From Prorocentrum cordatum (lineage: Eukaryota > Sar > Dinophyceae > Prorocentrales > Prorocentraceae): 46,505 nucleotides of DNA. The notes under the pieces were generated by a model, which worked only from the letters and a program-made list of their open reading frames with translations, did no database searches and was not told the origin of the DNA. The stretch is taken from NCBI GenBank assembly GCA_963575745.1, contig CAUYUJ010007483.1, positions 1 to 46,505 on the forward strand. The letters run 5' to 3'. The translations under genes were made by a program, and so were the position numbers. Shown piece after piece: positions 1-11,529 of the stretch (its first letter is position 1; every line of letters starts with the position of its first letter).

Positions 1-1
1 A

Positions 2-490
2 CTCCATGCATTGCCACGGGGTGCCCATCCTCTTCTTGTCTTCCAGGCACGCGCTGCACGCGCGAAGCCCGTCTGCGCGGCTCCACTGCCCTACCGTCGG
101 GTGCATGTCCTTGTGCTTCGTGCATCCGCAGACCGCGCGCCTGCCAGACGGCATGAACTCCTTCTCTATCGCCTCCCAGTCCAACACTTCCCCGCGCAGG
201 GTGCGCAACGGCAATCCCGGCCCCCTCCGCTCGCCCTTCTTCTGATACGGCGCTATGTCGAAAGGGCGAAAGATGAGCATGTCCTCCCGGCGTTGTACAC
301 GCGTCAGTGCCACGTAGCTCGACAGAGGTGACGTGCCCCCGGCGATGCTCAGGTCCACGATGACACCTTGCTTAAAAGTTCGCCCCTGCGCCGCATGGGC
401 CGTCGCCCCGAAGGCCGGAGCCAGCGGGGAACTGCCGTCTTTTCACCTTCGCAACAGTGGCCGGCGATCCGTCATAACCGTGATCGTCAT
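2..490 (-). pseudogene. C-terminal fragment of a PIF1/RecD-like DNA helicase, frameshifted
   Basis: Read on the minus strand, the frame is open from 442 to the window edge. It gives a superfamily 1 helicase C-terminal core: motif V as AFGATAHAAQGRTF near 370-410, then GVIVDLS, then motif VI as SSYVALTRVQRREDMLIF near 270-325. A Cys/His-rich tail follows (VCGCTKHKD and ACSACLEDKK), probably a zinc site. These motifs bind and hydrolyse ATP in PIF1/RecD-type helicases. An in-frame TGA at 443-445 closes the frame upstream. Moving one base at a run of four C near 430 restores the expected VKRRQFP lead-in, so I read a 1-base insertion there. Further upstream the frame breaks again. The 3' end lies outside the window. 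The gene belongs to a multi-copy dinoflagellate family, so it may be mobile or a decayed host copy. Confidence 0.7.
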
Positions 491-1255
491 ATTGTCATGG
501 TTATGTGGATCCGCCACCGTGCCTCTCGGCACGGGGTGGGCGCGCCCTCAGGTCCTTCCATCACCCTCGCAACCTCGCCCGTCATTCCTGAAGAATCATT
601 CAGATACCTAGACCCCACATCGCGAGATCTTCTCCTGGAGCTCCTGGCATTTCTCGCGCGACTGTCAAGGAGCAAAAAAGCGCCCAAACGGAAAAACAAG
701 GCCCACGGAGGCCCACGACGGCCCCAAAACGCCCAAACATCGCCCGAAGACGCCCTACATGGCCTCATCATGGTGCAGGAGACCTCCAGAAAGCCCCAAG
801 AGGCCTCGAATATGCCCGCATTGACTTGCCGTCGTTGTTTGAAGAATGTCGGTCGGCGTACTCGCGTGTTTCCTTTCCGACGCTCCTAGACAGCCAGAGG
901 TTCCCCATGCAACCCCAGGACTGGCCTAGAGGCCCCCAAGAGGGCCCCGAAAGCCCCAAGAAGTATCCAAGAGGCCTGAAGAAGCTCCAAGACGACCCCA
1001 CTGGACCCGACAGCGATCCGACGAGGCTCCAAAACTGCATCCAATTGGCCGCAAAGGTCCACAACGAAACCCCCACGCACATCCAATAGGCTGAATACCT
1101 ACGACCTAGGCACTGTGGCCGGGAGGCCATTCGATAAAGGGGAGCGTCCGAAGCGCAACGGAATAATCATGAACCCAGGCGGCGAGGCTCAGTCCTGGAA
1201 GTTTCAACGGAACCCTGTCGCACTTGGAAAGACACCCTGATAACAAATGAATAAA
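490..1255. other. No gene seen; C-rich degenerate repeats
   Basis: No recognisable product on either strand. From about 690 to 1070 the sequence repeats variants of GGCCCCAAGAGGCC and AAGCCCCAAGA. This yields the Gly/Trp/Leu/Pro-rich translations often seen in dinoflagellate intergenic DNA. I treat the short open frames here as by-products of these repeats. Confidence 0.4.
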
Positions 1256-1338
1256 ACATACATTGCCTCAATTGGGGTCGGCTGTGGGTCTTCTGTTCCA
1301 AAGATCGGATGAATCTCTTGGCGGCCTGCCAGTCCCGA

Positions 1339-3377
1339 TCATGGTAGCCAAATCTTCACCGCTGTAGGGAATCCAACCATGCCCATTCTGATGGCTTGGC
1401 AGCACTGCTGGCATTGAAACCAGGCAACTGAGTTTTTCAAGGATGGATCTACCACATCTGCGTATAACATTGCTATTTCTCTGACACAGCGAAGCCATTC
1501 CTCGGACACTTCGGCGTGCTGCAGGGGCGCGGCTGCGCCGGCCCCTGATCGTTGCCTTTGCTGCAGTACGTTCCAAATTCCGCGGGCAAGGTAAGGCGAA
1601 TCTGGTCCAACTCCCACTCTATCCGACTGAGGGGGGTCAGGTGGCTGAGGGCCAGGAGGCTGACCTCTTCCCCCGCCCTCGTTTGGGTCGTCAAAGTTCT
1701 GCCCGTCATTTCCGCCTCCAGGTCTGTCGTTTGACCGTGGCCCCCAACCCCCGGCTGCGCCGGGATTGGGGTGCCCGGAAGAAACATTCCCGCTCGGAGC
1801 ACCATGCCCGGCGCCAGAGCTCGAAAAACCAGCTCCCCCAGGAGCGCCCGCAGGCGGGTCTGAAACTGCGCTGTCCGAACAAACAAATTCTGCGTCAACG
1901 TTCATGGGAGACTCGGTCTCAGCCATTTGAACGGGCGGCTGACCTTCCTCATCTCCCATGCACTTGAGCGCAGAGTTGACCTGTCGAGCCAAGGCGCTGT
2001 CGTCTCCCAGGAGCGGCTCTCTCTTCTCAGACGACTGCGTCGCTGAGAAGAGTATAGCTTTCTTGCTTCGGGGTTGTCCCTGGCCATCGCGTCTACAACG
2101 AGGGTCATTCAGGGCATTCCAACTAGCGCCTGGGATATGACATTCGTTCTAACTTCCGGCTCCCCTCTGACAGCTGGAAGTGCAAAATGAGTTCCCCAGC
2201 TGTCAACAGCGGTGCTGTCAACAGCGGCTGATTCTCAGATGGCCCCCAAATTTTCATGGAAACAACCGGATCAGTCCATCTGCCAATAGTTTTAATGGTA
2301 GCAAAATAACCTGCACCAGCCACGTGGAATGCTTTGGCAGTTCCTGGCATGGGTCGAATTATCTCCCCATGCTCACAATAACGAACAGGCTTGCTCATCG
2401 GATCCCCTGGAGGACCCGTGAAGAATCTGCATCTCAACAAAGTGCAAGGATCAACATGCGATTGGACATATTACCATTCTTTAATCTGCGCTAAGATTGG
2501 AGGCGGACCGTCATTCCTCCAACGTGTCCATTAGAGTCTGGTATGCAAGTTGCCCAAGAAACATTCCACGGGTCAACATATGGTTTACTGTACAATCGCT
2601 GCTCGACTGACTCGTTCGTAAATTGCAATTCTCCATTGAGTGCTACAGCAATATCGTCTGTCCGTGAATATGAAAGGCCGTTTCTCATCATACCATTCTG
2701 CTGTATCCATTGTCCGCGCCACTTCTTGTGTACCTTTTCACAACAAAGAAATTATTGGTCGTCCTCTTCAGGCTCCAAATGGTACGTGTATTGTCATTCA
2801 ACGTTGGTCCATTTTCGGGTAATATACTTTCCGCAGGGCTTGGCCTCGCATGGGTCCAGCTCAGGATTCGAATGGTCCGTAATGACTAATTCATCGTCCA
2901 TTCTCTTCGGATAACGCTCCGATGTGTATATAACTGGTACTTTCAGTTTCCCTTGCGGCTGTGCCGTTCGGTTTTACCGAACTCAAATTTCCCAACTATT
3001 TCCTTCACAACCTTCGATGAGCAATTCGTGAAGAAGTCCAATCGTAGGCAATTGTCATCGTGCCTGGACAACTCATGATTCCCATCTTCGTCTACGCAGC
3101 CTCGGCAGGCCTTGCAGCAATGACCTAAGCAATCCAAGCTCTCAGAACACTCCTCAGACAATTTTGCTCTTCGCTCCTCGGTCGGTCCATCCGGCGGCTG
3201 CTCTCCCTCTATAGGGTCAACCTTTGATCGTGTCCCGGTGATCCCCGCGAAGTACCTGCACCCGATGGTCTTGCATAGGTGCAGCCGCTCGTCCTTCATG
3301 CACATTTCGCGCGTCTCAAACGGTTGCACCGTTGAGATTGCGCGGGTTCTTTTGGTCAGGCGGGGGGGATGCCGCAA
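1339..3377 (-). pseudogene. Unrecognised 3' coding region of the retroelement
   Basis: Three coding-like pieces follow the methyltransferase-like block. The first, 3377-2943, is Cys-rich (LHLCKTIGCRYFAGITG and CLGHCCKACRGC, then DDNCLRLDFFTNCSS) and may bind zinc. The second, 2691-2491, carries DIAVALNGELQFTNESVEQ and DPWNVSWATCIPDSNG. The third, about 2108-1339, begins TLVVDAMARDNPEARKLY, shifts frame near 2010, passes a Gly/Pro-rich linker and ends WFQCQQCCQAIRMGMVGFP before a stop at 1339. I recognise no family. The same strand and similar composition suggest it belongs to the element, perhaps an envelope-position or accessory ORF, but a separate gene cannot be excluded. Confidence 0.35.
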
Positions 3378-3539
3378 GGCCTGTGGATGAAGCCAGCGGC
3401 CGGCGCGGGGGGGGGCGGCCGCGGCTGGGCGGCGGCCCCGCTATTGGGGCGCGGGACCGAGGACTGTCCTGCGCCTGCTTGCGAGAGGAAACGGCAGCGG
3501 CACAGATGTTGTGACAAGGCAAACAAGGATGGGAACGAG

Positions 3540-4410
3540 CGCATGAGGCGGCACGTGCAAGAACAATATGTACTTGTTTAGCCAACTCCTCTGTATATTA
3601 TTCGGCAAGCTTGCAATCCTTACCACGTGCTTCAACGTGTGAACGCGTGCCATCGCATCTACGCCCCAAGCCGTTAGTCACAACATTGGATGTTGAGGCG
3701 ATAATTCACGGCTTCTTCATGAAATTCCCTCTCCTATCCTTCGATCCGCGCGCACAACCATGCAGCGCTATTTTGTGCAATTCGACTTGTCTCATGAATG
3801 CTTTCACCTGAGGGTCCTTCCAGTACATGCATCATTGGCTGGGCCACCCAATGCGCACTATACCCCCCGCATCAACGACAGCACGCGCGATCTCCCTAAA
3901 ATTCCAAAAGAGATACCGAACATCTGTTCGAATCCCTCGAAGCCTTCTAAGAGATCTGTGGTCTCCCCGGCGGAAGTAGTAAGCCTCATTAACATGCTGC
4001 CAGGGAGAGCCTCCGGCGCAAGGAAGTGAAGCCCAAAGTGACATGTGTTTTCCCTGGAACTCTCGTGTATCTCCGAGTGCTTCATTATTGCCTTCTTCTG
4101 TCCTCATGTCCTCGTTTTAAGTGCATCGCATAACCCGACACGAGTTGTCAACGAAGTTGCTTGGATCACCTATCTTGCTATTCGGCGCACAACAGTACTC
4201 TATAATCACTCTTTCAACGTTGCATCCAGCTGGGTCTTCCGTTGGCTGATCAATCAATTGCGTTGATGCATTATCCTTCGGCTCTGCTGCAGCAATATTG
4301 GCAACGTCAGTGCAGTCTATCTGCTCGATGGGCTGTGAAGATTTATCTGGGACATCTGTATAGATGTAGAGATGTATCGGTTATCTCAAACATAGCCATC
4401 ATTTCTATCT
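3540..4410 (-). pseudogene. Methyltransferase-like block downstream of RNase H
   Basis: One frame, interrupted by TAA 4117-4119, TGA 3832-3834, TGA 3706-3708 and TAA 3598-3600, reads VIIEYCCAPNSKIG, LWASLPCAGGSPWQHVN, VVDAGGIVRIGWPSQ, HGCARGSKDRRGNFMKKP, RCDGTRSHVEARGKD and YTEELAKQVH. I recall this block from dinoflagellate copia-type polyproteins. Its IEYCC...SxIG start and xxSxPC loop resemble an S-adenosylmethionine-dependent methyltransferase fold, with PC near the place of the C5-methyltransferase motif IV Cys. That assignment is inference. Stops at positions where Arg and Trp codons would fit point to a once-intact domain. Confidence 0.5.
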
Positions 4411-4640
4411 TATAGTGACTATCGCTGTTGAAAACTTTTTCCTGAAGCCGCCCTTATCGTCCCCGAATGGTCTCTGGCTGTCAACGCTACCGGCTGTGCC
4501 AGGTGCTGCATTGGTTCCTTCTTCGGTGGCTACTATAGCGTCCACCTTTGATGCTTTGGCCATGTGCATATGCTTTATAGGCACGGACGTCACTGGCAAC
4601 CCTTTGGTTACCCGGCTCTTTTTATGGATCTTCTTGTTCT

Positions 4641-5265
4641 TCACAATACCCCCGGACGCACCGCAGCTTTCATGCATGTTCGGGGCTTGAGAATCCCTTC
4701 GGGTTTCCGAGGAAGTCCATCAGTGAACATCGATGCAAGATAATCCTGGCATCGGTTGACCTCCCAAAATTTTGGGATAACTATGTTCACAAGGTAAAGA
4801 ACCTTGACCCACGCTGCAGGATCTGCGAAGCGCTTGGTACCGATATGAGCGGCCTCGTTCTGGGTACGTTCGCATTGTGATGCAGCGGTTCCACGCGTAA
4901 GTTGTTCGGAAATCGCAGCAACATCAATGCGGTGAGCGCGCGGGAGGTGCATCCGTTTCATCGAACCTCCGGCCTTAATCGCTTTGCATACAGCCTGCTT
5001 ATCTTCCAAGAACGCACATTGACGTTTTCTTTGAGGCAGTATTTCCCACAACGACAGGGCAGGAATCATCTCAGTTCGCAATGCCAGATCTGCTGCAAAA
5101 ATTTCCGCCTCAAGTGTATTATGGGAAACACATGTCACATGTTTGTCGGCGTGATGCCATGCTCCGCTTAGCTCGCATGAACGGAGCCCACATCACTGGG
5201 TGGCTAGCACTTGTGCTACGATGTGTCCGTAAATCACTCGCGAGGTCGGCATCATACTATTGCTT
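4641..5265 (-). pseudogene. Copia RNase H domain
   Basis: The first part gives YDADLASDLRTHRSTSA near 5160-5250 (first catalytic Asp region; the usual GDL is changed to SDL). After a frame change the sequence continues LEAEIFAADLALRTEM, SLWEILPQRK, FLEDKQAVCKAIKAG and LPRAHRIDVAAISEQL. In the family these hold the Glu and the later Asp positions (LEDNQA-type; here LEDKQA). RNase H removes element RNA from the RNA-DNA hybrid. The frame ends at 4641, though coding resemblance continues downstream in another frame. Confidence 0.7.
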
Positions 5266-5269
5266 GATT

Positions 5270-6554
5270 TTAGAACGACGTCATTTTATACAATGTCGTG
5301 GATTTTATGTACCATATTAGACGGAAAAGATCCATGTCCTGTTGCTCGGTCCACTTCGTACCACAACTTACTGAGTGACAGACTGCGCGCAGTAAATCAT
5401 ATCGAGCCATTCTTGCTCCATTACTGATCTTCATAAGGATCTTTGCCGCAGTAGCTTGCAGGATACCCGACTGCGTCGGTGGTTCTGGATCGTCCGGGCC
5501 AGTTTCCGCTGGCAATCCAGGAGCCTCAACTGGCGTATCTGGAGAACCTGTGTCGACGTCTATTCCCAGCACAGCTGCTGTTGCCTCCTCCGCAGGTGGG
5601 TGTTTCGACCCCCGCGGGCCTCCTTGTCCGTCCTCAAAATCAGCCAACTCTGGACCAAAAGGGGTGCCCGCAGCAGGGTAGGTTGCGGGGTCAGTGTCGG
5701 TCAACTGCGCATAAAGCATGACACAAGACTCAAAGAACTCAGTCATATCATACTCGATGACTCGAACCAATTTCGGTGTCCGGGGTTGATATGGCTCAGT
5801 CGGCTGCGCCGCTGATCCACCCCCCGTTTCGACATCGTCGTTCTCTGCCGCAGGGCCGGTGGCAGATGATTTTGGTGCCTTCGGCGGCGGAGTGTCGAGA
5901 GCGGTCGGAAGTTCCCCCTGCCATTCTACTCGTTGCGTTGAGATGCGATGTCCACAACCCAGGTGCCTCGCAACGTTAGAGGGGGGATCGATCTCAATCC
6001 CTTTTGGGCAACCTGCAGAGGCCTCGCGTAATATACGCCAGCCTTTTGAAGGTTCTTTTTAGGTCCAGATAACTTAAAAGCACCAACACAAATAATACGA
6101 AACAATTGAAACCGGTATGAAAATACCAATTTCGCCAAGGACTGCACTTGATAAACCCTTTTGAGGTCATGTGTCCTTCGCGATGTCGCCCCCGATATCC
6201 GCCAGAATCAGGGTGTCCGTAAAGCGATAAAAGTAGGAGGACACACAAGATTTCTCACATTTCCCCAAGCAGACGGCCACTCTTCTCGCAGAGGGAAAAT
6301 CCATGTTGGAGTCCCCCCGAGTTTGGACTGAGTGTAAGCCTGTTTTGCATCCGCCTGTTGGATATCACCCCCTCAAAGAGACCATAGGTCTCCGCCGCCT
6401 TGCTGGCCTGCATGGTGGCTAGGCTGCTAGAAAGCTCCTGTTGCAACGCTACTTCTTTGTTTTGGTCTCTAAAATCGGATCCATCAAAGACGGCGCGCGC
6501 GACCTTAAGATTTGCGGTCTTTGTGTCCGAGTGGGAGCTCGGAATTCTTTTCAA
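5270..6554 (-). pseudogene. Copia reverse transcriptase (RVT_2), catalytic YVDD lost
   Basis: RVT_2 signatures appear in order: YGLFEG, then after a one-base shift in a G run near 6370 GDIQQADAKQAYTQSKLGG (motif A Asp), GTPTWIF, LYGHPDSGGY, NWYFHTG, and the palm motif before FKLSGPKKNLQKA. The palm motif should read YVDD but the codons at 6079-6090 give CVGA, so both catalytic Asp are gone. Downstream VIEYDMTEFFESCV, ARMARYDLLRAVC and LIWYIKSTTLY match the connection between RT and RNase H. At least three frameshifts are present. Such an enzyme copies element RNA into DNA; this copy cannot. Confidence 0.75.
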
Positions 6555-6599
6555 CTAGAACAGCAAACAATCGACCGACATGAGTCATCTGTCCTTTTC

Positions 6600-8150
6600 G
6601 CTGGTTTGACAACATCGCTGTATTCCATCACTCTCGGCTCGCCCCAAGTAACCCAAGCACCGATGCTTCGCAATCGGCCCCATTCTACTCGCAATGCTTT
6701 GCGAGCGTCCTGATGTACCGCGGCTTCGGCCTTGGATGCAGATCGTGCAACAGCTGTTCGACATTCTTGAGATTGGAATTAACTCGGCAGTTCATATGCC
6801 TGCTCAAAAAATGACATAGCATCAGTGAATGGGTTATATAGATAACTTGTCTCCGATCTTTCTCTCTCACGGTGCAATGGAAGACATGTCTCGGGTGACT
6901 GCAATGGCGCGCGGGGAGCGCTACGTCGCGATGCGGCGGCCGCCGGACTCGAAGTCATGCTATTTCCGTCAGGCCAAGACAGCTGTGAGAACATGATATC
7001 CTCCCTGACTGTGTCAGGTGGAACTCCGTCCCTCAAAATGGTCCCTCCGTACCATGTCTGCTTCCACCATGCGCCTTCATCATCGAAGGTATCTTGGTCA
7101 CTGGCGGAGCCAGTGTCGGTGGAAGATTCTGCTGGGGCTCCAGCAGGGTGCAGGACCGCTTGCCAGTCAACACCAGTGTCCTCTGGCACAGTATCCTCCC
7201 CTCGCTTTCTTCGTCTTATTTCGATGCCAGGGTGAACGTTGCCCTCTGGGTGAGCGTTGCCCTCTGGGTGAACGTTGCCCTCTGGAGATTCACCGGTAGC
7301 CCGTCGTTCTTGTGCGTGCTGGAGACCGACTGTGTCGATTCCAATGTCTCGAAGAAGAGCTAGACATGGTCCTGGATCAACAATGCCAAAGAATCCCCTT
7401 TTCTCCATTCGGAATTTCTCCACCGCTTTCCGTCGCTCCGCATGGCTCACGCGAAAACCGCCGACTGGGACGCATGCCCGGGCTACTAGAACTGGGCAAC
7501 TTCTCGAGCCATTGTGCCCCGTAGCGTAGATCTGGGTCAGTAACCCAAACGCGTGTTACGGGTACATAGTCAGGATCGTAATACAAGACAACTCGTATGC
7601 TGCGAGTTTTCCTTCTCCCTTTCAACGGCAATATTCCGGCAATTCTTCTGAGTTGAGTCCTGCAACAATGCGTTTGTCTTCATCGTGCTCCATAGTGTCT
7701 AGATTCTGCGTGGTGCGAGCCAGGAGCTGTCCCGGCCCAGGCACTCTCGAACGCGGCTGTGCCACTGAGAAATTAGTCGATCCAATCTACACTCCGCATG
7801 GGCAACAGCCATTTTTTTTATCAGGGTCACCATCAGGCTGAGAATCTCGCTGGGGGCCCCTACCATCCAATACCACAGGCACGTCATCCACAACAACTCC
7901 CCCCGGACCATCGTCATCGGAGTCATCTTCATTGGGTTGTGATGCAACCTCGCCTCGTGTTGGGGCGGTGGTCTAGAGGCACTGGGGTCCACGGCTGCTT
8001 GCGTTCTCGGCTTAGGTTCGTGACCGGCTGCGCCGTCAGGAACTTTGCCAGAGGGAATTGTCACATTCTTGACTGTAGTCTGTGCAATCTCGCATGCTTC
8101 ACGCATCGGAAATTTGGGCTCTTGGTCAGGTACTGTACCGTCCAAGATAT
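6600..8150 (-). pseudogene. Integrase-to-RT linker with an 18-bp tandem repeat
   Basis: This stretch is coding-like and acidic in shifting frames (for example DDDGPGGVVVDDVPVVLDG near 7870-7930). It includes RKAVEKFRMEKRGFFGIVDPG and a small tandem repeat at about 7234-7290, three 18-bp copies giving PEGNVH/PEGNAH repeats. No catalytic domain is expected here; copia elements carry a variable linker at this point. Several stops and frame changes show decay. Confidence 0.4.
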
Positions 8151-8230
8151 TACTGCAAACTTGATCTGACTTCTCGATGATTGGACGTTTGCCAGCAGGT
8201 TTCCGTCCAGTCTCCGTTCAGACCATCAAA

Positions 8231-9600
8231 TTATCGGATTGGTGTCACATAGCTCTCTGGTCCAACCATGCCCCCCGCTTTATGCGCATATCCGATGTAA
8301 ATCCCCGAAATCATCGTCCCGCCTGTTTTGGCGATCCGAAGCCTAGACTCGGCTGGAGGCATGAATCGAACGAGAAAACCAAATGGAAGGAGTGGGGGAG
8401 CAAAATCGCGACCTAATCTGCGCCTCCAGGACGACTCACCTTTCTCAGGAATCCTTGCATTACAGCAAAGACAGAAATATCGAACAACATGCGTCCAAAA
8501 TGGTGGGGGAAGGCCCGCTTGCATGAGCAGTGCACGTGTCCCCGTTTGAACAATCCCATTGGATCGTTCGGCAACAGCCATGAATTTCTTGTTGCCAGGA
8601 ATGGTGGCGTCGTGCGCTATCTTAGGTTCGATGCAGGCTCTGGCGAGCTCTCTAGCACCGTCAGTATAACAATACTCAAATTTCTCCCCTGGAGAGAGTC
8701 GCCGATTTGTCGTGTGCACCCTGAGCTGCCATGAAATCGGTTGCCCGGTCGCGAAAAGTCACGCGCGCGGTCTCGTCGTGGAGCCCTCGCGATAGGTCAT
8801 CCATCGCAAGCCAGTGATCCATTGTGGTCAGGTGTCCGAATGTCGTGGGATTCGCGTATGGTCGTGGTGCCCTCAGCCATTTGTTATGCGCCTTCCTCTT
8901 TTGACGCCGTATTGCCTTTGCCCAGTTACATACTGAGCAATATGGATTCTTTGGGGTATGAGTAAGTAAATGTGAGAGGGAGGCAGCGCTCTTTTTGAGC
9001 CGCTCCGTCGCAGCGATCGGCGACTCAACCTCAGCATCATCTGGGTATAATTCGGGAGGTGCGTCAACAGCGACGAGATCATCTTCTCCCGAGCCCTCGT
9101 TTGCATCCCTACTCTGCCCTGGGGCGGCGATGATGTTGGACAGCTCGCGTTCTGCGCCGCAAGGCGTGACTCCAGAGACTCCGTAAGAGCAAGGATTATC
9201 AGAACTGATCGCACACCCACCGGCTGTGCGGTGACATGGTTTCTTATAACCGACAACTGCATTATGATTGGGAGCAAGCGAGGAACTGGCGAAACTCATG
9301 ACACCCGTTGGTATCTTCTTCCAACCATATTCATGAGCTGCATGAGGCAAACAATTCAAACAAGTGAATGTAACCACAAAGTCTGTGACTGATGGGAATG
9401 CGTGCTCGGCCGGTGTCGGCCTTCCATCTGCGTGGCCATGGTTGCCAATCATCTCATGCGTGTGCAAGTCTAACGCTGCGCGACTCTGAATCGAGTGGGG
9501 CGGAGGACCTTCCGCAGATTCCACGTCGCCCAGAAATGTCTTGGCGCCCGACGTCACGCAACACCATCGCTCGGGAGTAACAGGCTGTCCGGCGGCAGCC
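8231..9600 (-). pseudogene. Retroelement integrase (HHCC zinc plus DDE core)
   Basis: The N-terminal zinc module is visible as HLLTHTPKNPYCSVCNWAK (H-x3-H ... C-x2-C), followed by basic residues. The catalytic core supplies Asp in TTMDHW, Asp in YCYTDGARELARA and Glu in MAVAERSNG, the D,D,E triad of rve-type integrases. RALLMQAGLPPPFW and FCLCCNARIP fit the family beyond the core. The core is split by a frameshift and likely deletion near 8700, between the first and second Asp. The C-terminal part (GTMISGIYIGYAHKAGG) continues to a stop at 8231. Its placement before RT supports the copia class. Confidence 0.75.
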
Positions 9601-9605
9601 GCTCA

Positions 9606-10344
9606 CATCCACTGACCCAGTGACTCTCTGCCAGATAAAGTAAAATATGGTATCTTGCCCTCGGCGATCATGCCTACTCTGCGACCGTTGGGCAGAAGTA
9701 AGTGGCTTCGTTGACCTCCTGGCCAAGCGAAACTAGAGCCGTGATCCATGCACCGCTCTCCTACTTAAATGACAGCCGGTGTGTCCGGCATGACTAATGC
9801 ATCGAAACTTCCATTTTTGAAGTTCGGGCATGCGACGAAAACTGATCCGAGGGCCCGTGAGAAACCGCCGGCAGTGTTCAAGTTAAACGAATCGCTCAAT
9901 CGTTCGATCCTACCACATTGCGCCTGCAGCACGAATAAATCACTCTGCGATGAGATTGCATCCGCAGCCCGCATCGACTATGAACCTAAGCGTGCCGAGG
10001 TGCACAGGCAATTTCTCTCTGCACCCGGCAGCGGCTGTGCCGCGCTGGGTGGCGCATCCATTCTGTTTGGACGCAAGCCAAAGATGCCGTGCCTCCTCGG
10101 CCAAATCAGACGCTCTGAGCTGCGTATCTCTCGATGCAAGTTCCCATTCAGCTTTCATCCGTCTGTGTTCCTCCTTTGGGAATCTCCACCTGTCCGAAAT
10201 GCTAGAGGGCAGCTCCCTCGGGCTGTGGCGACGCGTCTTCCTCCGAGCAACGGCCGGCTCATGGGTGGATGGGTGGAACTTCACAACGCCTGCATCTTCC
10301 CGTTTTCGCAGTTCGGATGCAGCTTTTCCCGGGAGGTTCGTCAC
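9606..10344 (-). pseudogene. Retroelement aspartic protease, DTG changed to DAG
   Basis: The active-site stretch reads FIVDAGCGCNLIAE (catalytic Asp at 9973-9975). The usual D-(T/S)-G is D-A-G here, so the active-site Thr/Ser is lost. After a frameshift near 9950 the family pattern resumes with ALVMPDTPAVI, a TAA stop at 9765-9767, then GERCMDHGSSFAWPGG and KIPYFTLSGRES, with another stop (TGA) at 9603-9605. These downstream stops lie in the integrase frame, so protease and integrase were one polyprotein. This enzyme class normally cuts gag-pol. This copy is very likely inactive. Confidence 0.65.
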
Positions 10345-10754
10345 AGAAAAATACGATTGCCTCTCTAGGAAGAGGTTCTAAATTAACAAGGGTAGTGACG
10401 AGTTTAGTAAACCTCTCTCCTCGTTCCTGTTGAATATCAGAAGCGGGAGCAGCTTCCTCGGAACAGTTGATCGAATTGAGAGGACGTGTTTTGTAGAACG
10501 TGTTTTGTTGGAGCCAACCTCACTGGGTCGTTCTTCTGAGATAGCGCGCGGATCACATGAGATGTTAGCCAGTGGTGCGGGGCAGGCAGCGATGACTCGA
10601 CTGGCTGTGCCAGCGAGGCCATTCTCTTCCTCCCTGCAACTACTTGACCAGCTGGATCGCCGTGGCCACTCGCTCAAAAAAGTTAATGGGTGTCAGCGAG
10701 GCAAGGGGAACATATGCGATGAGTTCCCTAGCACTGAGCCATCGCAGGTCAGTG

Positions 10755-11430
10755 CTAAGCCATCGTCACGGGTGACTCGGTGTGTTCTTCGCAAACCAAC
10801 AATCTTTGCCCCGTGAGCAAGATCCTGTCTCCGTGAACGTTTTGCACGGTTTGTCCCCCCTTTTCCTTTGCCTTCACCTCGGATTTTTTTCCGCGACCCT
10901 TGCTCGCATCCCTGCTTCTCGGGGTACTAGCCGGAGAGGATTCCGTAGCATTCGCTGCCGCGGAATCGGCTTGCCGAGTCGTTCTCTGATATCCTAGAGA
11001 CTTGCCAGCCTTGAGCTGTGCCTCTTCGAACTTATCACGTCTTATATTTTCTGCGTCGGTCAGGCCTCTGCGCTGCCTATAACAGCCATCCCGAGGGCCC
11101 TTGCAGTTTCGAGGATTACGTGACCATGCATAACAGACCATATTGCTCTGTTGTTCTTCCGAGGCTACGGGTGGGGTCCTCGTCCGCGACTGTGTCGCGT
11201 TCGATTTACTGAGCTTATTCGATGGCGTTGAAGCGCGAGGCCGATATTTTCCTCTTGGGCCTCTTCTCGCCGATCGATTATTCGTACTGTCTTCTTATGA
11301 CTACAAGGACAACCAGGACAACTCTTCCCTTGTCTCACGAACTTACAGGTCGTCTCATTCGTCGTACGCCCACTTGCCAAGTAATATGTGGGCAATCCTA
11401 ATCGCTGGATCGTCGCTGCCATGGCAAAAA
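10755..11430 (-). pseudogene. Gag zinc-knuckle region
   Basis: Two Cys/His clusters lie in a basic context. One is CKFVRQGKSCPGCPCSH near 11280-11345 (a CCCH-like knuckle). The other is CYAWSRNPRNCKGPRDGC near 11085-11140, followed by RRGLTDAENIRRDKFEEAQ and a Lys/Gly/Ser-rich tail. The tail (GKSLGYQ, then GRGKKSEVKAKEKGG) matches the RNA-binding end of dinoflagellate copia gag. The two clusters lie in different frames, so a frameshift separates them around 11150. Confidence 0.55.
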
Positions 11431-11432
11431 CC

Positions 11433-11433
<1 letters not shown>

Positions 11434-11524
<91 letters not shown>
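11434..11524. repeat. 91-base poly(T), poly(A) on the element strand
   Basis: An uninterrupted run of 91 T on the plus strand lies inside gag. Read in the element direction it is poly(A) and would encode about 30 Lys, with open frame on both sides. It may be a retroposed A-tail, a slippage expansion or an assembly artefact. Confidence 0.95.
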
Positions 11525-11529
11525 CTCTC

